Below, piece after piece: positions 36,051 through 44,338 of a DNA stretch of 64,000 nt. Within the stretch, counting starts at the first letter, position 1. Every line of letters begins with the position of its first letter. The DNA is taken from positions 1-64,000 of the forward strand of contig NZ_JAAVNE010000013.1 in NCBI RefSeq assembly GCF_012103215.1, in the 5' to 3' direction. The stretch comes from Falsiroseomonas selenitidurans (GTDB lineage Bacteria > Pseudomonadota > Alphaproteobacteria > Acetobacterales > Acetobacteraceae). The position numbers were made by a program, and so were the translations under genes. A model generated the notes under the pieces. The model was not told the DNA's origin, did not search any database, and saw nothing but the letters and a program-made list of their open reading frames with translations.

Positions 36051-36898
36051 GCGGGGCCCTGGGCGCGCCGGAGCGCGCATGGCTGCGCCGGCTGGCCATC
36101 AGCCTCTACGGCGCGCCGCCGGACCTGCCGGTGGAGGATTTCTGCGCCCTGCTGGCACGCCACGGCATCGGCGGCATCGGCCTGACGCCGCCGGTCTTCG
36201 CCGCCCTGGCGCCGGAGGCCATCGCGGCGATGCTCACCCGGCACGGGCTGCGCGCCGCCTCGCTGAACTCCGCCGGCTACCTGCTGCACGCCGACCCGGC
36301 CGAGGCCGCCGCGCAGGCGGCGCTGGAAGCGCGGCTGCTGGCCACGGGACGGCTGCTGGGCGCGCCGGTGAACGTCATCCCCGGCGGGCTGCTGCACACC
36401 CGGCCCGGGCCGGGCGGCGCCGATCCGGCGGCGCTGCGGGCCGCCACGCGCCGCGCCCTGGCGGGGCTGGCGGCGCGGGCCGATGGCGCGGTGCTGGCGC
36501 TGGAGCCGATGCACCCCATGGCGCTCGGCCTGCGCAGCGTGCTGAACCAGATCGACGCGGCCCGGGCCGCGCTGGCCCCCCTGCCCGGCTTCGGCCTGAC
36601 GCTGGACCTGTTCCATTCGCATTGGGATGCGGGGCTGGAGGCGCTGCTTGACCAGGCGCCGGGCCTGCTGCGGGTGGTGCAGATCTGCGGCGTGGACCTG
36701 CCGGCGGATGGCGGCCCGCCGCGGCGCGCCGCGCTGGACCGCGGGCAGGTCGATGTCGGTGGCTTCCTGCGGGCGCTGGACGCGGCGGGCTATGGCGGGA
36801 TGCTGGAATACGAGGTGTTCTGGGACGCCATGGGCCGTCCCGCCGCGGAGGATCTGGTGCAGGACGCCGTGCGCGGCTTCCTGAGCCTCAGGGGATAG
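36047..36898 (+). CDS. Xylose-isomerase-like TIM barrel protein (sugar phosphate isomerase/epimerase family)
   Basis: 283 aa from GTG 36047, which overlaps the upstream stop. AP endonuclease 2-like fold with candidate metal ligands Glu in LALEPMHPM, Asp and His in LTLDLFHSHWD and Glu in LEYEVFWD. Family members isomerise or epimerise ketoses, or dehydrate inosose. Coupling to the enolase-superfamily gene suggests both act on the same sugar-acid or polyol. It overlaps the convergent gene at 36888 by 11 bp. Confidence 0.85.
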   Translation: MSGALGAPERAWLRRLAISLYGAPPDLPVEDFCALLARHGIGGIGLTPPVFAALAPEAIAAMLTRHGLRAASLNSAGYLLHADPAEAAAQAALEARLLATGRLLGAPVNVIPGGLLHTRPGPGGADPAALRAATRRALAGLAARADGAVLALEPMHPMALGLRSVLNQIDAARAALAPLPGFGLTLDLFHSHWDAGLEALLDQAPGLLRVVQICGVDLPADGGPPRRAALDRGQVDVGGFLRALDAAGYGGMLEYEVFWDAMGRPAAEDLVQDAVRGFLSLRG

Positions 36899-37619
36899 GC
36901 GCCGGCAATTCGCCCAGCAGCCGGCCGACGCCGGCAATCGGCGCGGTTTCGCCGAAATGCCGCAGCAGCGCCCACATCCCCGCCTGGTTGGTGGTGACGA
37001 TGGGCTTGCCCAGCCGCGCCTCGATGGCCTGTGCAACGCCCAGGCAGGGCATGTTGCCGCCGGGCATCAGCACCGCCTGCGCCTCCGGGTGGTCGGCACC
37101 GCAGGCCAGTTCGATGATCGCCGCCGGCGACATCTCGGCGATGGCGAAATTGTCGCGGAAGCCGCCGAAGCGCGTCGCCACGGTCGCAAGGCCGCAAGCC
37201 GCCAGGTAGTCCAGGCTGGCGGCGGCGATCTCGGCCGGGAAGGGCGCGGCGAAGCCCACCCGCGTCACGCCCAGCGCCGCCAGCGCGTCCAGCACCGTCT
37301 GCGCCGCCGTGAAGGCCGGGGCGCCGTGGCACCAGCCCTGCATCTCCTGCCGGATCTGCGCATCCCACGCCCGGCCCAGCCAATAGCTGGCCGCGGTCTG
37401 GCACAGAAGCACGGCGTCGACGCGCGCATCGGCCAGGCTGGCGCTGGCGCGGCGCAAATCGGCGAGTTGTTCCTGCATCCCCGCCGCATCCAGCCGCGTC
37501 ATCGTCAGCCGTGCGAAGTGGAAGGACAGGTTCGGCGGCATGAAGGCCGGGTAGTCGCGCTCGACGGAGGTGTTGGAGGACGGGATGAGCATGCCGATCC
37601 GGCGCCAGGGGCGGGCCAT
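36888..37619 (-). CDS. Asp/Glu racemase-maleate isomerase-like protein
   Basis: 243 aa from ATG 37619. Starts MARPWRRIGMLIPSSNTSVE, typical of maleate cis-trans isomerase and arylmalonate decarboxylase relatives. The two catalytic Cys positions are present: Cys73 (LLCQTAAS) and Cys192 (GGNMPCLG). The longer frame upstream of 37619 is noise opposite the SH3-protein gene. It overlaps the convergent TIM-barrel gene by 11 bp. Likely reaction: isomerisation, racemisation or decarboxylation of a dicarboxylic acid. Confidence 0.85.
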   Translation of the reverse strand: MARPWRRIGMLIPSSNTSVERDYPAFMPPNLSFHFARLTMTRLDAAGMQEQLADLRRASASLADARVDAVLLCQTAASYWLGRAWDAQIRQEMQGWCHGAPAFTAAQTVLDALAALGVTRVGFAAPFPAEIAAASLDYLAACGLATVATRFGGFRDNFAIAEMSPAAIIELACGADHPEAQAVLMPGGNMPCLGVAQAIEARLGKPIVTTNQAGMWALLRHFGETAPIAGVGRLLGELPAPIP

Positions 37620-37796
37620 TTTCAGCGGCTCTGCAAGGCAACGGGGTGGGGCATGGGCGGGGGAGATCCTGGCGCGGTGGCAGCCAGGGTGCCGGGGCCG
37701 GCTTCGCCCCGCAACCGGGCGATGCGCCCGCGCAGCGGAACCTTCCGAACCGCGGCGCGTCCTGTCTGCTGCAACCGCCAGCCAGGCCCCCGATTC

Positions 37797-38531
37797 ATGC
37801 GCCCGCGCGCCGTGCTCCCCATCCTGCTGATCCTCCTCCCGCTCGGGCTGCTGGGGGCCGTCGCGGCGGCGATACTGGGCCGTGGCGAAAGCGCACAGGA
37901 GGAGGCTGCGGCCCAGGCGGCGGCCGAGGCCGCCTCGGGCAGCCCGGCGGAACGCGCCGTCGCGGCGTTGCGCACGCATCTGGAGCGCACCGGGCAGGCC
38001 GGCGTGCTGGTCGGCCCCAAGGTCTTTGCGCTGGAGACGCCGGGCCAATGGGCGGTCTGCGCGCATCTCGACTCGCCACAGGGCCCGGACCTGGTGGCAC
38101 GGGTGATCCCGGCCAGCGGCCGGTTCGGCGCCGGCGGCCGGGAGCCGATGGTGGTGCTGGAGGACGCGCCCGGCCTGTGGCGCGGCGGCACCCCCGGCAT
38201 GCCGCGGCAGCGCTACTGTGGCAGCCCGGCGCCGACGCCCCGGCTGGCAGCGCCCGAGGCCGCGCCCGGCCTCACGCCGGCCGCCGCGCAGGAGGCGCCG
38301 CCGCCGGCGTCCGCCACGGTGGAGGAGGCCGCGGCGACGCCGGGCGTCACCGTCATCAGCCCGGTCCGCGTCCGCGCCGGCCCCAGCGGCGAGGCGGAGA
38401 TCCTGTGGGTGGCCGAGCGTGGCCGCGCCTTCTCCGTGCTCGGCCATGCCCCCGGCGGCTGGGTGCAGCTGGGTGAAGGCAGGGAGCCGGCCGGCTGGGC
38501 GCATTCAAGCCTGCTCGAACCGACGCTCTGA
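37797..38531 (+). CDS. Membrane-anchored protein with SH3 domain
   Basis: 244 aa. An N-terminal hydrophobic helix (VLPILLILLPLGLLGAVAAAIL) acts as anchor or uncleaved signal. Residues 55-140 form a small domain with two Cys (AVCAHLD and QRYCGSP). An Ala/Pro-rich linker leads to a bacterial SH3 domain at about 185-240 (VISPVRVRAGPSGEAEILWV ... GGWVQL). ATG 37797 is the first start after a noisy upstream frame. Probably faces the periplasm and binds the cell wall. No operon partner. Confidence 0.85.
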   Translation: MRPRAVLPILLILLPLGLLGAVAAAILGRGESAQEEAAAQAAAEAASGSPAERAVAALRTHLERTGQAGVLVGPKVFALETPGQWAVCAHLDSPQGPDLVARVIPASGRFGAGGREPMVVLEDAPGLWRGGTPGMPRQRYCGSPAPTPRLAAPEAAPGLTPAAAQEAPPPASATVEEAAATPGVTVISPVRVRAGPSGEAEILWVAERGRAFSVLGHAPGGWVQLGEGREPAGWAHSSLLEPTL

Positions 38532-38596
38532 CCCCCGGGCGGGCTCGCCTGCGCCCGCCCGCCGCGCCAGACTGCCCCCGACCAAGGGGGAACACG

Positions 38597-40264
38597 ATGA
38601 ACGGCGCCGAATTCCTGGCGAGGAGCCTGAAGGCTTCCGGCCAGACGCATCTCTTCTTCGTCGATGCCGTGCTGCGGCGGACGCTGCTGGCGATGGAGCG
38701 CGTCGGCGTGCAGCCCGTGCTGGCGCATACCGAGAAGGCCGCCGCCTACATGGCGGACGCCTATGGCCGAATCGCCGGCCGACCCGGCGTGGTGGCGGCG
38801 CAGTCGGTCGGCGCGGCCAATCTGGCGGCGGGGCTGCAGGATGCCTGGCTCGGCCGCAGCCCGGTGCTGGCGCTGACCGGCCACAAGCCGAACGACCACC
38901 AGCAGCGCAACGCCTACCAGGAGGTGCCGCACGCGCCCCTCTTCGCGCCCATGACCAAGCATGCGGCGCGGGTGGAGACGGCGGCGGACCTGCCGCGGCA
39001 GCTGCGCCAGGCCTGGGCGGCGGCCACCGCCGCGCCGCCGCGCCCGGTGCATCTCGACCTCAACGGGCTGATGGGCGAATTCGTCGAGACCAGCGATACG
39101 GAAGCGGTGCCGGAGGCGCTCGGCGCCACCCTGGCGGCCTGGACGGCGCCGCTGCATCGCCCGGTGGCGGACCCGGCCTCGGTCCGGGCGGCGGCGGCGG
39201 CCCTGGCCTCGGCGCAGCGCGTGGTCATCGTCGCCGGCGACGGCGCCGCGCTGTCCGGCTGCGGGGGGGCGCTGCTGGCGCTGGCGGCGGCGCTGCGCGC
39301 GCCCATCGCCACCTCGCTCGGCGCGCGCGGTCTGATCGACACGCGGCATGACCTGGCCATCGGCGTGGTCGGCAGCTACGCGGCGCCGCCGGCCAACCAG
39401 GTGGTGGCGGCGGCGGAGCTGGTGCTGTTCGTCGGCTGCGACACAGGGGACCAGGTGACCCATGCCTGGCGGGTGCCGCGCCCCGGCGTGCGCGTGGTGC
39501 AGATCGACGCCGACCCGCTGGAATTCGAACGCAGCTACCCGGTGGAGGTGGCGCTGCTGGGCGACCCGCGGGCAACGCTGGAGGCGCTGCTCGAGGCCCT
39601 CGGTCAACCCGCGCGCGACGGCGCGCTGCTGGCGGAGGCCCAGGCGCTGATGGCGGCCTGGCGCGCCGCGGTCGCGCCGCGCCTGGCCAGCGAGGCCAGC
39701 CCGATCGACCCGGCGCGGCTGGCGGCCGAGATCACCCGCGCCCTGCCGGCGGACGGCATCCTGGTGGCGGATACCGGCTATTCCGGCATCTGGACCGGCA
39801 CGCTGGTGGATCTGGCGCCGGGGCAGACCTATCTCCGCGCCGCAGGCTCCCTCGGCTGGGCCTTCCCGGCGGCGCTGGGGGCCAGATGCGCGGCGCCGGG
39901 GCGCAAGGTGGTGTGCTGGTCGGGCGACGGCGCGCTGTACTACCACCTGACGGAGCTGGAGACGGCGAAGCGGCGCGGCATCGCCGTGGTACTGGTGGTG
40001 AACAACAATTCCGGCTTCGGCCAGGGCTGGCCCAACTACCTGAAGCAGGCCGGCAACCGGCCCGTGGCGGCGGAACAGGTGCTGCGCTTCGGCCCCACCG
40101 ATTTCGCCGCCATCGCCCGTCAGTTCGGCCTGCGCGGCATCCGCGTGGAACGGCCGGGCGACATCGCCGCCGCCCTGGCCGAGGCCCTGACGGCGGAGGA
40201 GACGGTGGTGGTCGATGTCGTCACCGACATCGACAGCCGCGCGCCGGAACCCTGGACGCCCTGA
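38597..40264 (+). CDS. Thiamine-diphosphate enzyme of the acetolactate synthase/decarboxylase family
   Basis: 555 aa. Catalytic Glu46 in HTEKAAAYMADAYGR activates ThDP. The pyrophosphate/Mg motif runs from GDGALYYHLTELETA to NNN (about 448-475). The three-domain layout (PYR about 1-165, central 180-320, PP 360-530) fits acetolactate synthase, benzoylformate or oxalyl-CoA decarboxylase relatives. No small regulatory subunit gene (ilvH) is present, so a catabolic role is likelier than branched-chain synthesis. It is convergent with the next dehydrogenase, 7 bp apart. Confidence 0.9.
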   Translation: MNGAEFLARSLKASGQTHLFFVDAVLRRTLLAMERVGVQPVLAHTEKAAAYMADAYGRIAGRPGVVAAQSVGAANLAAGLQDAWLGRSPVLALTGHKPNDHQQRNAYQEVPHAPLFAPMTKHAARVETAADLPRQLRQAWAAATAAPPRPVHLDLNGLMGEFVETSDTEAVPEALGATLAAWTAPLHRPVADPASVRAAAAALASAQRVVIVAGDGAALSGCGGALLALAAALRAPIATSLGARGLIDTRHDLAIGVVGSYAAPPANQVVAAAELVLFVGCDTGDQVTHAWRVPRPGVRVVQIDADPLEFERSYPVEVALLGDPRATLEALLEALGQPARDGALLAEAQALMAAWRAAVAPRLASEASPIDPARLAAEITRALPADGILVADTGYSGIWTGTLVDLAPGQTYLRAAGSLGWAFPAALGARCAAPGRKVVCWSGDGALYYHLTELETAKRRGIAVVLVVNNNSGFGQGWPNYLKQAGNRPVAAEQVLRFGPTDFAAIARQFGLRGIRVERPGDIAAALAEALTAEETVVVDVVTDIDSRAPEPWTP

Positions 40265-40271
40265 CCGGGCT

Positions 40272-41363
40272 TCAGCCGGGAATCTCGGCGGCGATGGCGC
40301 GCGCCACCTCCGCCGTGCCGCTGCCGCCGAATTCGGCGCTGCGCAGCCCGCCGCGGAAGGCGGCATCCACCGCCGCCTCCAGCTCCGCCGCGGCGTCGCT
40401 CCAGGCCTGGCCGGCGCCCTCCGCCCCCAGCCAGTCCAGCATCAGCGCGGCGGAAAGGATCATCGCGGTGGGGTTGGCGATGCCCTTGCCGGCGATGTCC
40501 GGTCCGGTGCCGTGGCTCGGCTGGAACACCGCGTGGTCGTCGCCGATATCGGCGGAGGGCGCATAGCCCATGCCGCCGATCAGCCCTGCGCCGAGGTCCG
40601 ACAGGATGTCGCCGAACATGTTCTCGGTCGGCAGCACGTCGAAATCCCAGGGCCGCCGCACCAGGTCCAGCGCCATGGCGTCGATGTAGTGGGTGGCGGC
40701 CGGCACCTCGGGGAAGGTCTGGGCCACTTCCAGGAACACCTTGCGCATGAAGGCGAAGCCGGTGAACACATTGGCCTTGTCCACCAGCGTCACCGTCTGC
40801 TTGCGGCCGAGCCGCGCGGCGCGGCGCTCCGCCAGGCGGAAGGCGAAGCGGGACAGGCGCTCGGTCGTCGCACGGGTGATCACCATGGTGTCCCGCGCCT
40901 CCCGGTCCTCGATGATCTCGCCGCGGCCGCGGGCGGCGAACAGGCCTTCCGTGCTTTCGCGCAGGATCACCATGTCGATCTGCGCGGCGCGCGCATCGGC
41001 CAGCGGCAGCTTCACGCCGGGGATGGCGCGGATCGGCCGCACCCCGGCATAGAGGCCGAGGCGGAAGCGCAGGTCGAGCTGCGGCGCGATCTCGGTGCCG
41101 TCCGGGTAGCGGATGCCGGGCCAGCCCATGGCGCCCAGCAGGATGGCATCGGCCTGCCGCGCCCGTTCGAACACCGGCTCCGACATCGCCGTGCCGGTTT
41201 CCTGGTAGGCGAAGGCGCCAGCCTGCAGCGATTCCGTCGACAGGCCGAGCCCATGCCGCCGCACCAGCTTGCCCAGCACGCCCATCGCAGCCTCCGTCAC
41301 CTCCACGCCGATGCCGTCCCCCGGCATCACCGCGACGTGGACGCTGTTGCTTTTCAGACCCAT
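40272..41363 (-). CDS. Isocitrate/isopropylmalate dehydrogenase family protein (tartrate dehydrogenase-like)
   Basis: 363 aa from ATG 41363, overlapping the GntR stop by 10 bp. NAD(P)-dependent oxidative decarboxylase of 2-hydroxy-diacids. Seen are VMPGDGIG at the start, RESTEGLFAARG, catalytic Lys in TLVDKANVF, metal Asp residues in ENMFGDILSDLG and the nucleotide loop PSHGTGPDIAGKG. No leuB/leuCD neighbours are present, and a GntR regulator precedes it, so a catabolic tartrate or malate-type substrate is likelier than leucine synthesis. Confidence 0.9.
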   Translation of the reverse strand: MGLKSNSVHVAVMPGDGIGVEVTEAAMGVLGKLVRRHGLGLSTESLQAGAFAYQETGTAMSEPVFERARQADAILLGAMGWPGIRYPDGTEIAPQLDLRFRLGLYAGVRPIRAIPGVKLPLADARAAQIDMVILRESTEGLFAARGRGEIIEDREARDTMVITRATTERLSRFAFRLAERRAARLGRKQTVTLVDKANVFTGFAFMRKVFLEVAQTFPEVPAATHYIDAMALDLVRRPWDFDVLPTENMFGDILSDLGAGLIGGMGYAPSADIGDDHAVFQPSHGTGPDIAGKGIANPTAMILSAALMLDWLGAEGAGQAWSDAAAELEAAVDAAFRGGLRSAEFGGSGTAEVARAIAAEIPG

Positions 41364-42046
41364 GCAAGGCCGCTCCGTTCGATCAGGGCAATCAATTCGC
41401 TGCCGCCACGCCGGCGGTGGCGGTGGAACATCTCCCGCGCCGCATCGCCATCGCCGGCGGCGATCGCCTGCATGATGGCGCGATGCTCGGCGGTGGAGGC
41501 GGCGGGCAGCGGGCGCATGTTCAGCGTGAACATCCGGGCGCGGTGCGACTGGTCCCAGACCTGCATCGCCATGGCGGCCAGGCGGCCATTGCCGCACAGC
41601 TCCACCAGGCCGCGGTGGAAGGCCTCGTCGGCCGCCGCCCAGGCACGGCGATCCTCCGCCGCCAGCGCGGCCTCCATCGCCGCGCAGGCCTGGTGCAGCG
41701 GCGCCAGGGCGGCGGCGGGCAGGCTGCGGCGCGCCAGCAGCTCCGCCGCCGTCGGCTCCAGGCTGGTCAGCACCTCGTAGATCTCGCGCATGTCGGTGGC
41801 GGAAATCGGCAGCACGCGCATGCCGTGGCGCGGCGTGATGGACACCAGCCCTTCCTGCTCCAGCCGGATCATCGCCTCCCGCACCGGGGTGCGGGACATG
41901 CCGAGCAGCACGGCGAGCTCCGCCTCCAGAAGCTGGGTGCCGGGCGGCAGGGCATCGTCCAGGATCATGGCGCGCAGGCGCTGATGCGCGTCACCGGCGG
42001 CGGTGGCGGCGCGCGGTCGGGCGGGCGCCTCCAGCGGGGCCTGCAT
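41354..42046 (-). CDS. GntR-family transcriptional regulator, FCD type
   Basis: 230 aa from ATG 42046, with GGAGGG at 42058-42053 before it. The frame extends farther upstream but that part is noise. Winged helix at about residues 15-80 (LEAELAVLLGMSRTPVREAMIRL). The FCD domain has His ligands in ADEAFHRGLVELCGN and STAEHRAIMQ. It overlaps the dehydrogenase gene by 10 bp and so probably controls it. An 18-bp imperfect palindrome lies 29 bp upstream of the start. Confidence 0.92.
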   Translation of the reverse strand: MQAPLEAPARPRAATAAGDAHQRLRAMILDDALPPGTQLLEAELAVLLGMSRTPVREAMIRLEQEGLVSITPRHGMRVLPISATDMREIYEVLTSLEPTAAELLARRSLPAAALAPLHQACAAMEAALAAEDRRAWAAADEAFHRGLVELCGNGRLAAMAMQVWDQSHRARMFTLNMRPLPAASTAEHRAIMQAIAAGDGDAAREMFHRHRRRGGSELIALIERSGLAWV

Positions 42047-42074
42047 GACGATCCCTCCGGAGGGTGGCGGATTC

Positions 42075-42092
42075 AATAACGCATGCATTGTT
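42075..42092. promoter_or_regulatory. 18-bp imperfect palindrome, candidate operator of the GntR gene
   Basis: AATAACGCATGCATTGTT: seven of nine paired positions match around GCATGC. It lies 29-46 bp upstream of the GntR start and is the expected place for autoregulation. It differs from the GATATATC sites, so the two GntR proteins would not cross-talk. Confidence 0.5.
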
Positions 42093-42126
42093 TGCCGCGC
42101 TGCCCCGGAGGCGTCAAGGCCGGCTA

Positions 42127-42225
42127 GAGCCGGTTCACCGCCAGCGAAGACGGTGAAACGGCTCCAACGCATTGTCTCGACGCATTTTCCGAGTCGTCTT
42201 GCGAAGCCGCAAGGCTTGAAAATGC
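42127..42225. repeat. Two adjacent hairpins, candidate dispersed intergenic repeat element
   Basis: The first hairpin pairs GAGCCGGTTCACCG (42127-42140) with CGGTGAAACGGCTC (42151-42164), one mismatch. The second is nested: GCATTTTC (42182-42189) with GAAAATGC (42218-42225), enclosing CTTGCG (42198-42203) with CGCAAG (42208-42213). The composition (GAGCCGGTT..., GCATTTTC...GAAAATGC) resembles dispersed intergenic palindromic elements known in alphaproteobacteria. It could also terminate the flavoprotein transcript. Confidence 0.55.
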
Positions 42226-42391
42226 CCCAGAACCTGTGAACAGTTGGGGGTCGGGATGCGGCCGGCGAGGGATTATTGGTGCTGGGCAGGAAGACAGCGC
42301 AGCCGATGGCTATCCGTCGGCGAGCATGGCTGACGCACCCGGCGCGGAAAAGCACCGCCGGACGCGCCCGCAGCCCAAACGTCAACAGGCC
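42226..42391. other. Remainder of the intergenic region upstream of the second GntR gene
   Basis: 166 bp between the hairpin element and the stop codon of the flavoprotein gene. No gene or clear site is seen. Confidence 0.5.
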
Positions 42392-44338
42392 CTAAACCGC
42401 CTCCCCCGCCCATTGGCCGTCCCGCACCGCGGAGATCATCAGCCGCGGCGCCTGGGCATCGCCAATGCGCAGCACCGGCAGCCCTGCCGCCTGCAAGGCG
42501 GGCGCCAGCGCCAGATCGGGGCGGCGCGGGGTGGACCAGGTGAACAGGGCCACGCCCGGCACCGCCGTCTCCGCCCCCGTCAGCAGGTGGCGGAAGCGCA
42601 GAACGCCGCCGGCGAAGGCCACCGGCTCCCGATGGATCAGCATCTCGAACCGGTCGCCCGCCGCGGCCAGGCGGCGGTGCACGCCCTGGGCGTAAAGTCC
42701 CGGCACGTCGCGGGCGATGCCATCGCGCGGCGTCAGCAGCAGCAGCCGGTCGAAGCGCTGCAGCAGCAATTCGGCGGCGGCGTAGGTGGCGGCGGTGTGG
42801 TCGTGGTCGAACAGCACGGCCAGGCCAGCGCGGGGCGCCTGCTCCGCCAGCAGCCCCGCCACCGCCTGGCGCAGGTCGCAGCCGCCGAGGCCAGGGGCGC
42901 GCGGCGGGCCCATCGCCGCGCCGGTCGCCAGCACCACCGCCTCCGGCGCCAGGGCCAGCACCTGCGCCGCGCTCTCCCCCTGCGCCAGCGTCACGCCGGC
43001 CTGCGCCACGCGCTGCGCCAGATGGTCCAGGAAGCGGCCGATATCGCCGCAGCCCGGCAGCGCCGCATGCAGCCGCGCGGCGCCGCCCAGCGCCGCGCCG
43101 CGATGCAGCAGGGTCACCGCATGGCCGCGTTCCGCCGCCACGGCCGCCGCCTGCATGCCCGCGATGCCGCCACCCACCACCACCACCCGTCGCGGCGCTT
43201 CGGCACGCGGCGGCGGCGGCGCGGCATCGGCCGCGGTGCCGCCGCGCGGATTGACGCTGCAGGCGATGGTGTTGGCGCGGTCGATCTCCCCCCAGCAAGC
43301 ATTGCAGTAGATGCAGGGCCGGATCGCCGCCGCCCGCCCCGCCAGCGCCTTGACCGGCCAGGCCGCATCCGCCAGCAGCGGCCGCGCCAGCATCACCAGG
43401 TCCGCATCACCCGATGCCAGCAGCGCCTCCGTCATCGCCGGCCCGGCGATGCGGCCGATGCCGGCGAGGGGCACGCCGCCGGCGGCCTGGCGCAGCCCCG
43501 CCCAGGCGGCGCGGAAGGGCATCGTCGGCTCGTGCATGTCCGGCGCATGCATCCACAGGCTGGGCCCATGGCTGCCCTGGCTGAAGCAGAGCAGGTCCGG
43601 CGGCGTCTCCGCGACGATGGCCGCCGTCAGCCGCGCCGCCTCCGCCGGGTCGATCGAGCCCGGCACGCCGTCATCCGCCGGCAGCTTCAGCCCGATGATG
43701 AAGCCGGCACCGCAGCGGGCGCGGATGGCGGAGAGGATGGCGCGGGTGAAGGCGCTGCGCCCCAGGGCATCGCCGCCCCAGCGATCCTCCCGCAGATTGG
43801 TCACGGGGGAGAGAAATTGCAGCGGCAGGAAGCCATGCGCCGCCGAGATCTCCACCCCCGAGAATCCGGCGCGCTGCAGCCGCGCCGCGCTGTCCGCATA
43901 TTCCTCGACCAGCCCTTCCACCTCGGCATCCGTCAGCGCCCGCGGCACGGTCCAGGACGCCGCATCCACCACCGCCGAGGGCCCCACCGCACTCAGCGCC
44001 CGGGCGTCGCGATGCGCGTTGCCGGCGTGCCAGAGCTGCCCGAGCAGCGCCGCCCCCTGCCCTTCCACCGCCGCCGCCAGCCGCGCCAGCCCATCCGCCT
44101 GCGCCTCGTCCCAGGCCGCGACCCGGGCCGGCACGGCGGCGGAACGGCAGGCGGCCAGCGCCTCCGTCACCACCAGCCCGGCGCCGCCGGCGGCGCGGGC
44201 GGACAGATGCGCGACGAGCGCCGGCGTCACCGCCCCGTCGCGCGGCATGCGCGAGGTCATCGCGGCAAAGCCGATGCGGTTGCGCAGCCGCCGCCCGGCC
44301 AGGGTGATGGGGTCGGCGAGGCGCGGGAAGTCGGTCAT
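42392..44338 (-). CDS. FMN/FAD/4Fe-4S oxidoreductase (2,4-dienoyl-CoA reductase/old yellow enzyme type)
   Basis: 648 aa, the usual length. Residues 1-330 form an FMN-binding barrel (PITLAGRRLRNRIGFAAMTS; GQLWHAGNAH; EISAAHGFLPLQFLSP). A Cys cluster RPCIYCNACW ... ACSVNP holds a 4Fe-4S centre. The C-terminal NAD(P)/FAD part has VVVVGGGIAGMQAA. It could reduce an enoyl compound or demethylate an amine (the family includes trimethylamine dehydrogenase). The stop of the Bug gene directly abuts its ATG, and all genes back to 50895 are on one strand. Confidence 0.9.
   Translation of the reverse strand: MTDFPRLADPITLAGRRLRNRIGFAAMTSRMPRDGAVTPALVAHLSARAAGGAGLVVTEALAACRSAAVPARVAAWDEAQADGLARLAAAVEGQGAALLGQLWHAGNAHRDARALSAVGPSAVVDAASWTVPRALTDAEVEGLVEEYADSAARLQRAGFSGVEISAAHGFLPLQFLSPVTNLREDRWGGDALGRSAFTRAILSAIRARCGAGFIIGLKLPADDGVPGSIDPAEAARLTAAIVAETPPDLLCFSQGSHGPSLWMHAPDMHEPTMPFRAAWAGLRQAAGGVPLAGIGRIAGPAMTEALLASGDADLVMLARPLLADAAWPVKALAGRAAAIRPCIYCNACWGEIDRANTIACSVNPRGGTAADAAPPPPRAEAPRRVVVVGGGIAGMQAAAVAAERGHAVTLLHRGAALGGAARLHAALPGCGDIGRFLDHLAQRVAQAGVTLAQGESAAQVLALAPEAVVLATGAAMGPPRAPGLGGCDLRQAVAGLLAEQAPRAGLAVLFDHDHTAATYAAAELLLQRFDRLLLLTPRDGIARDVPGLYAQGVHRRLAAAGDRFEMLIHREPVAFAGGVLRFRHLLTGAETAVPGVALFTWSTPRRPDLALAPALQAAGLPVLRIGDAQAPRLMISAVRDGQWAGEAV

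Noticed and set aside
32640..36080. 1146-codon minus-strand frame
   Set aside because: Runs antisense through four well-supported plus-strand genes.
38597..40264. Acetolactate synthase ilvB
   Set aside because: No ilvH or other branched-chain genes nearby; only the wider ThDP family is supported.
40272..41363. leuB
   Set aside because: No leuCD neighbours and it is coupled to a GntR regulator.
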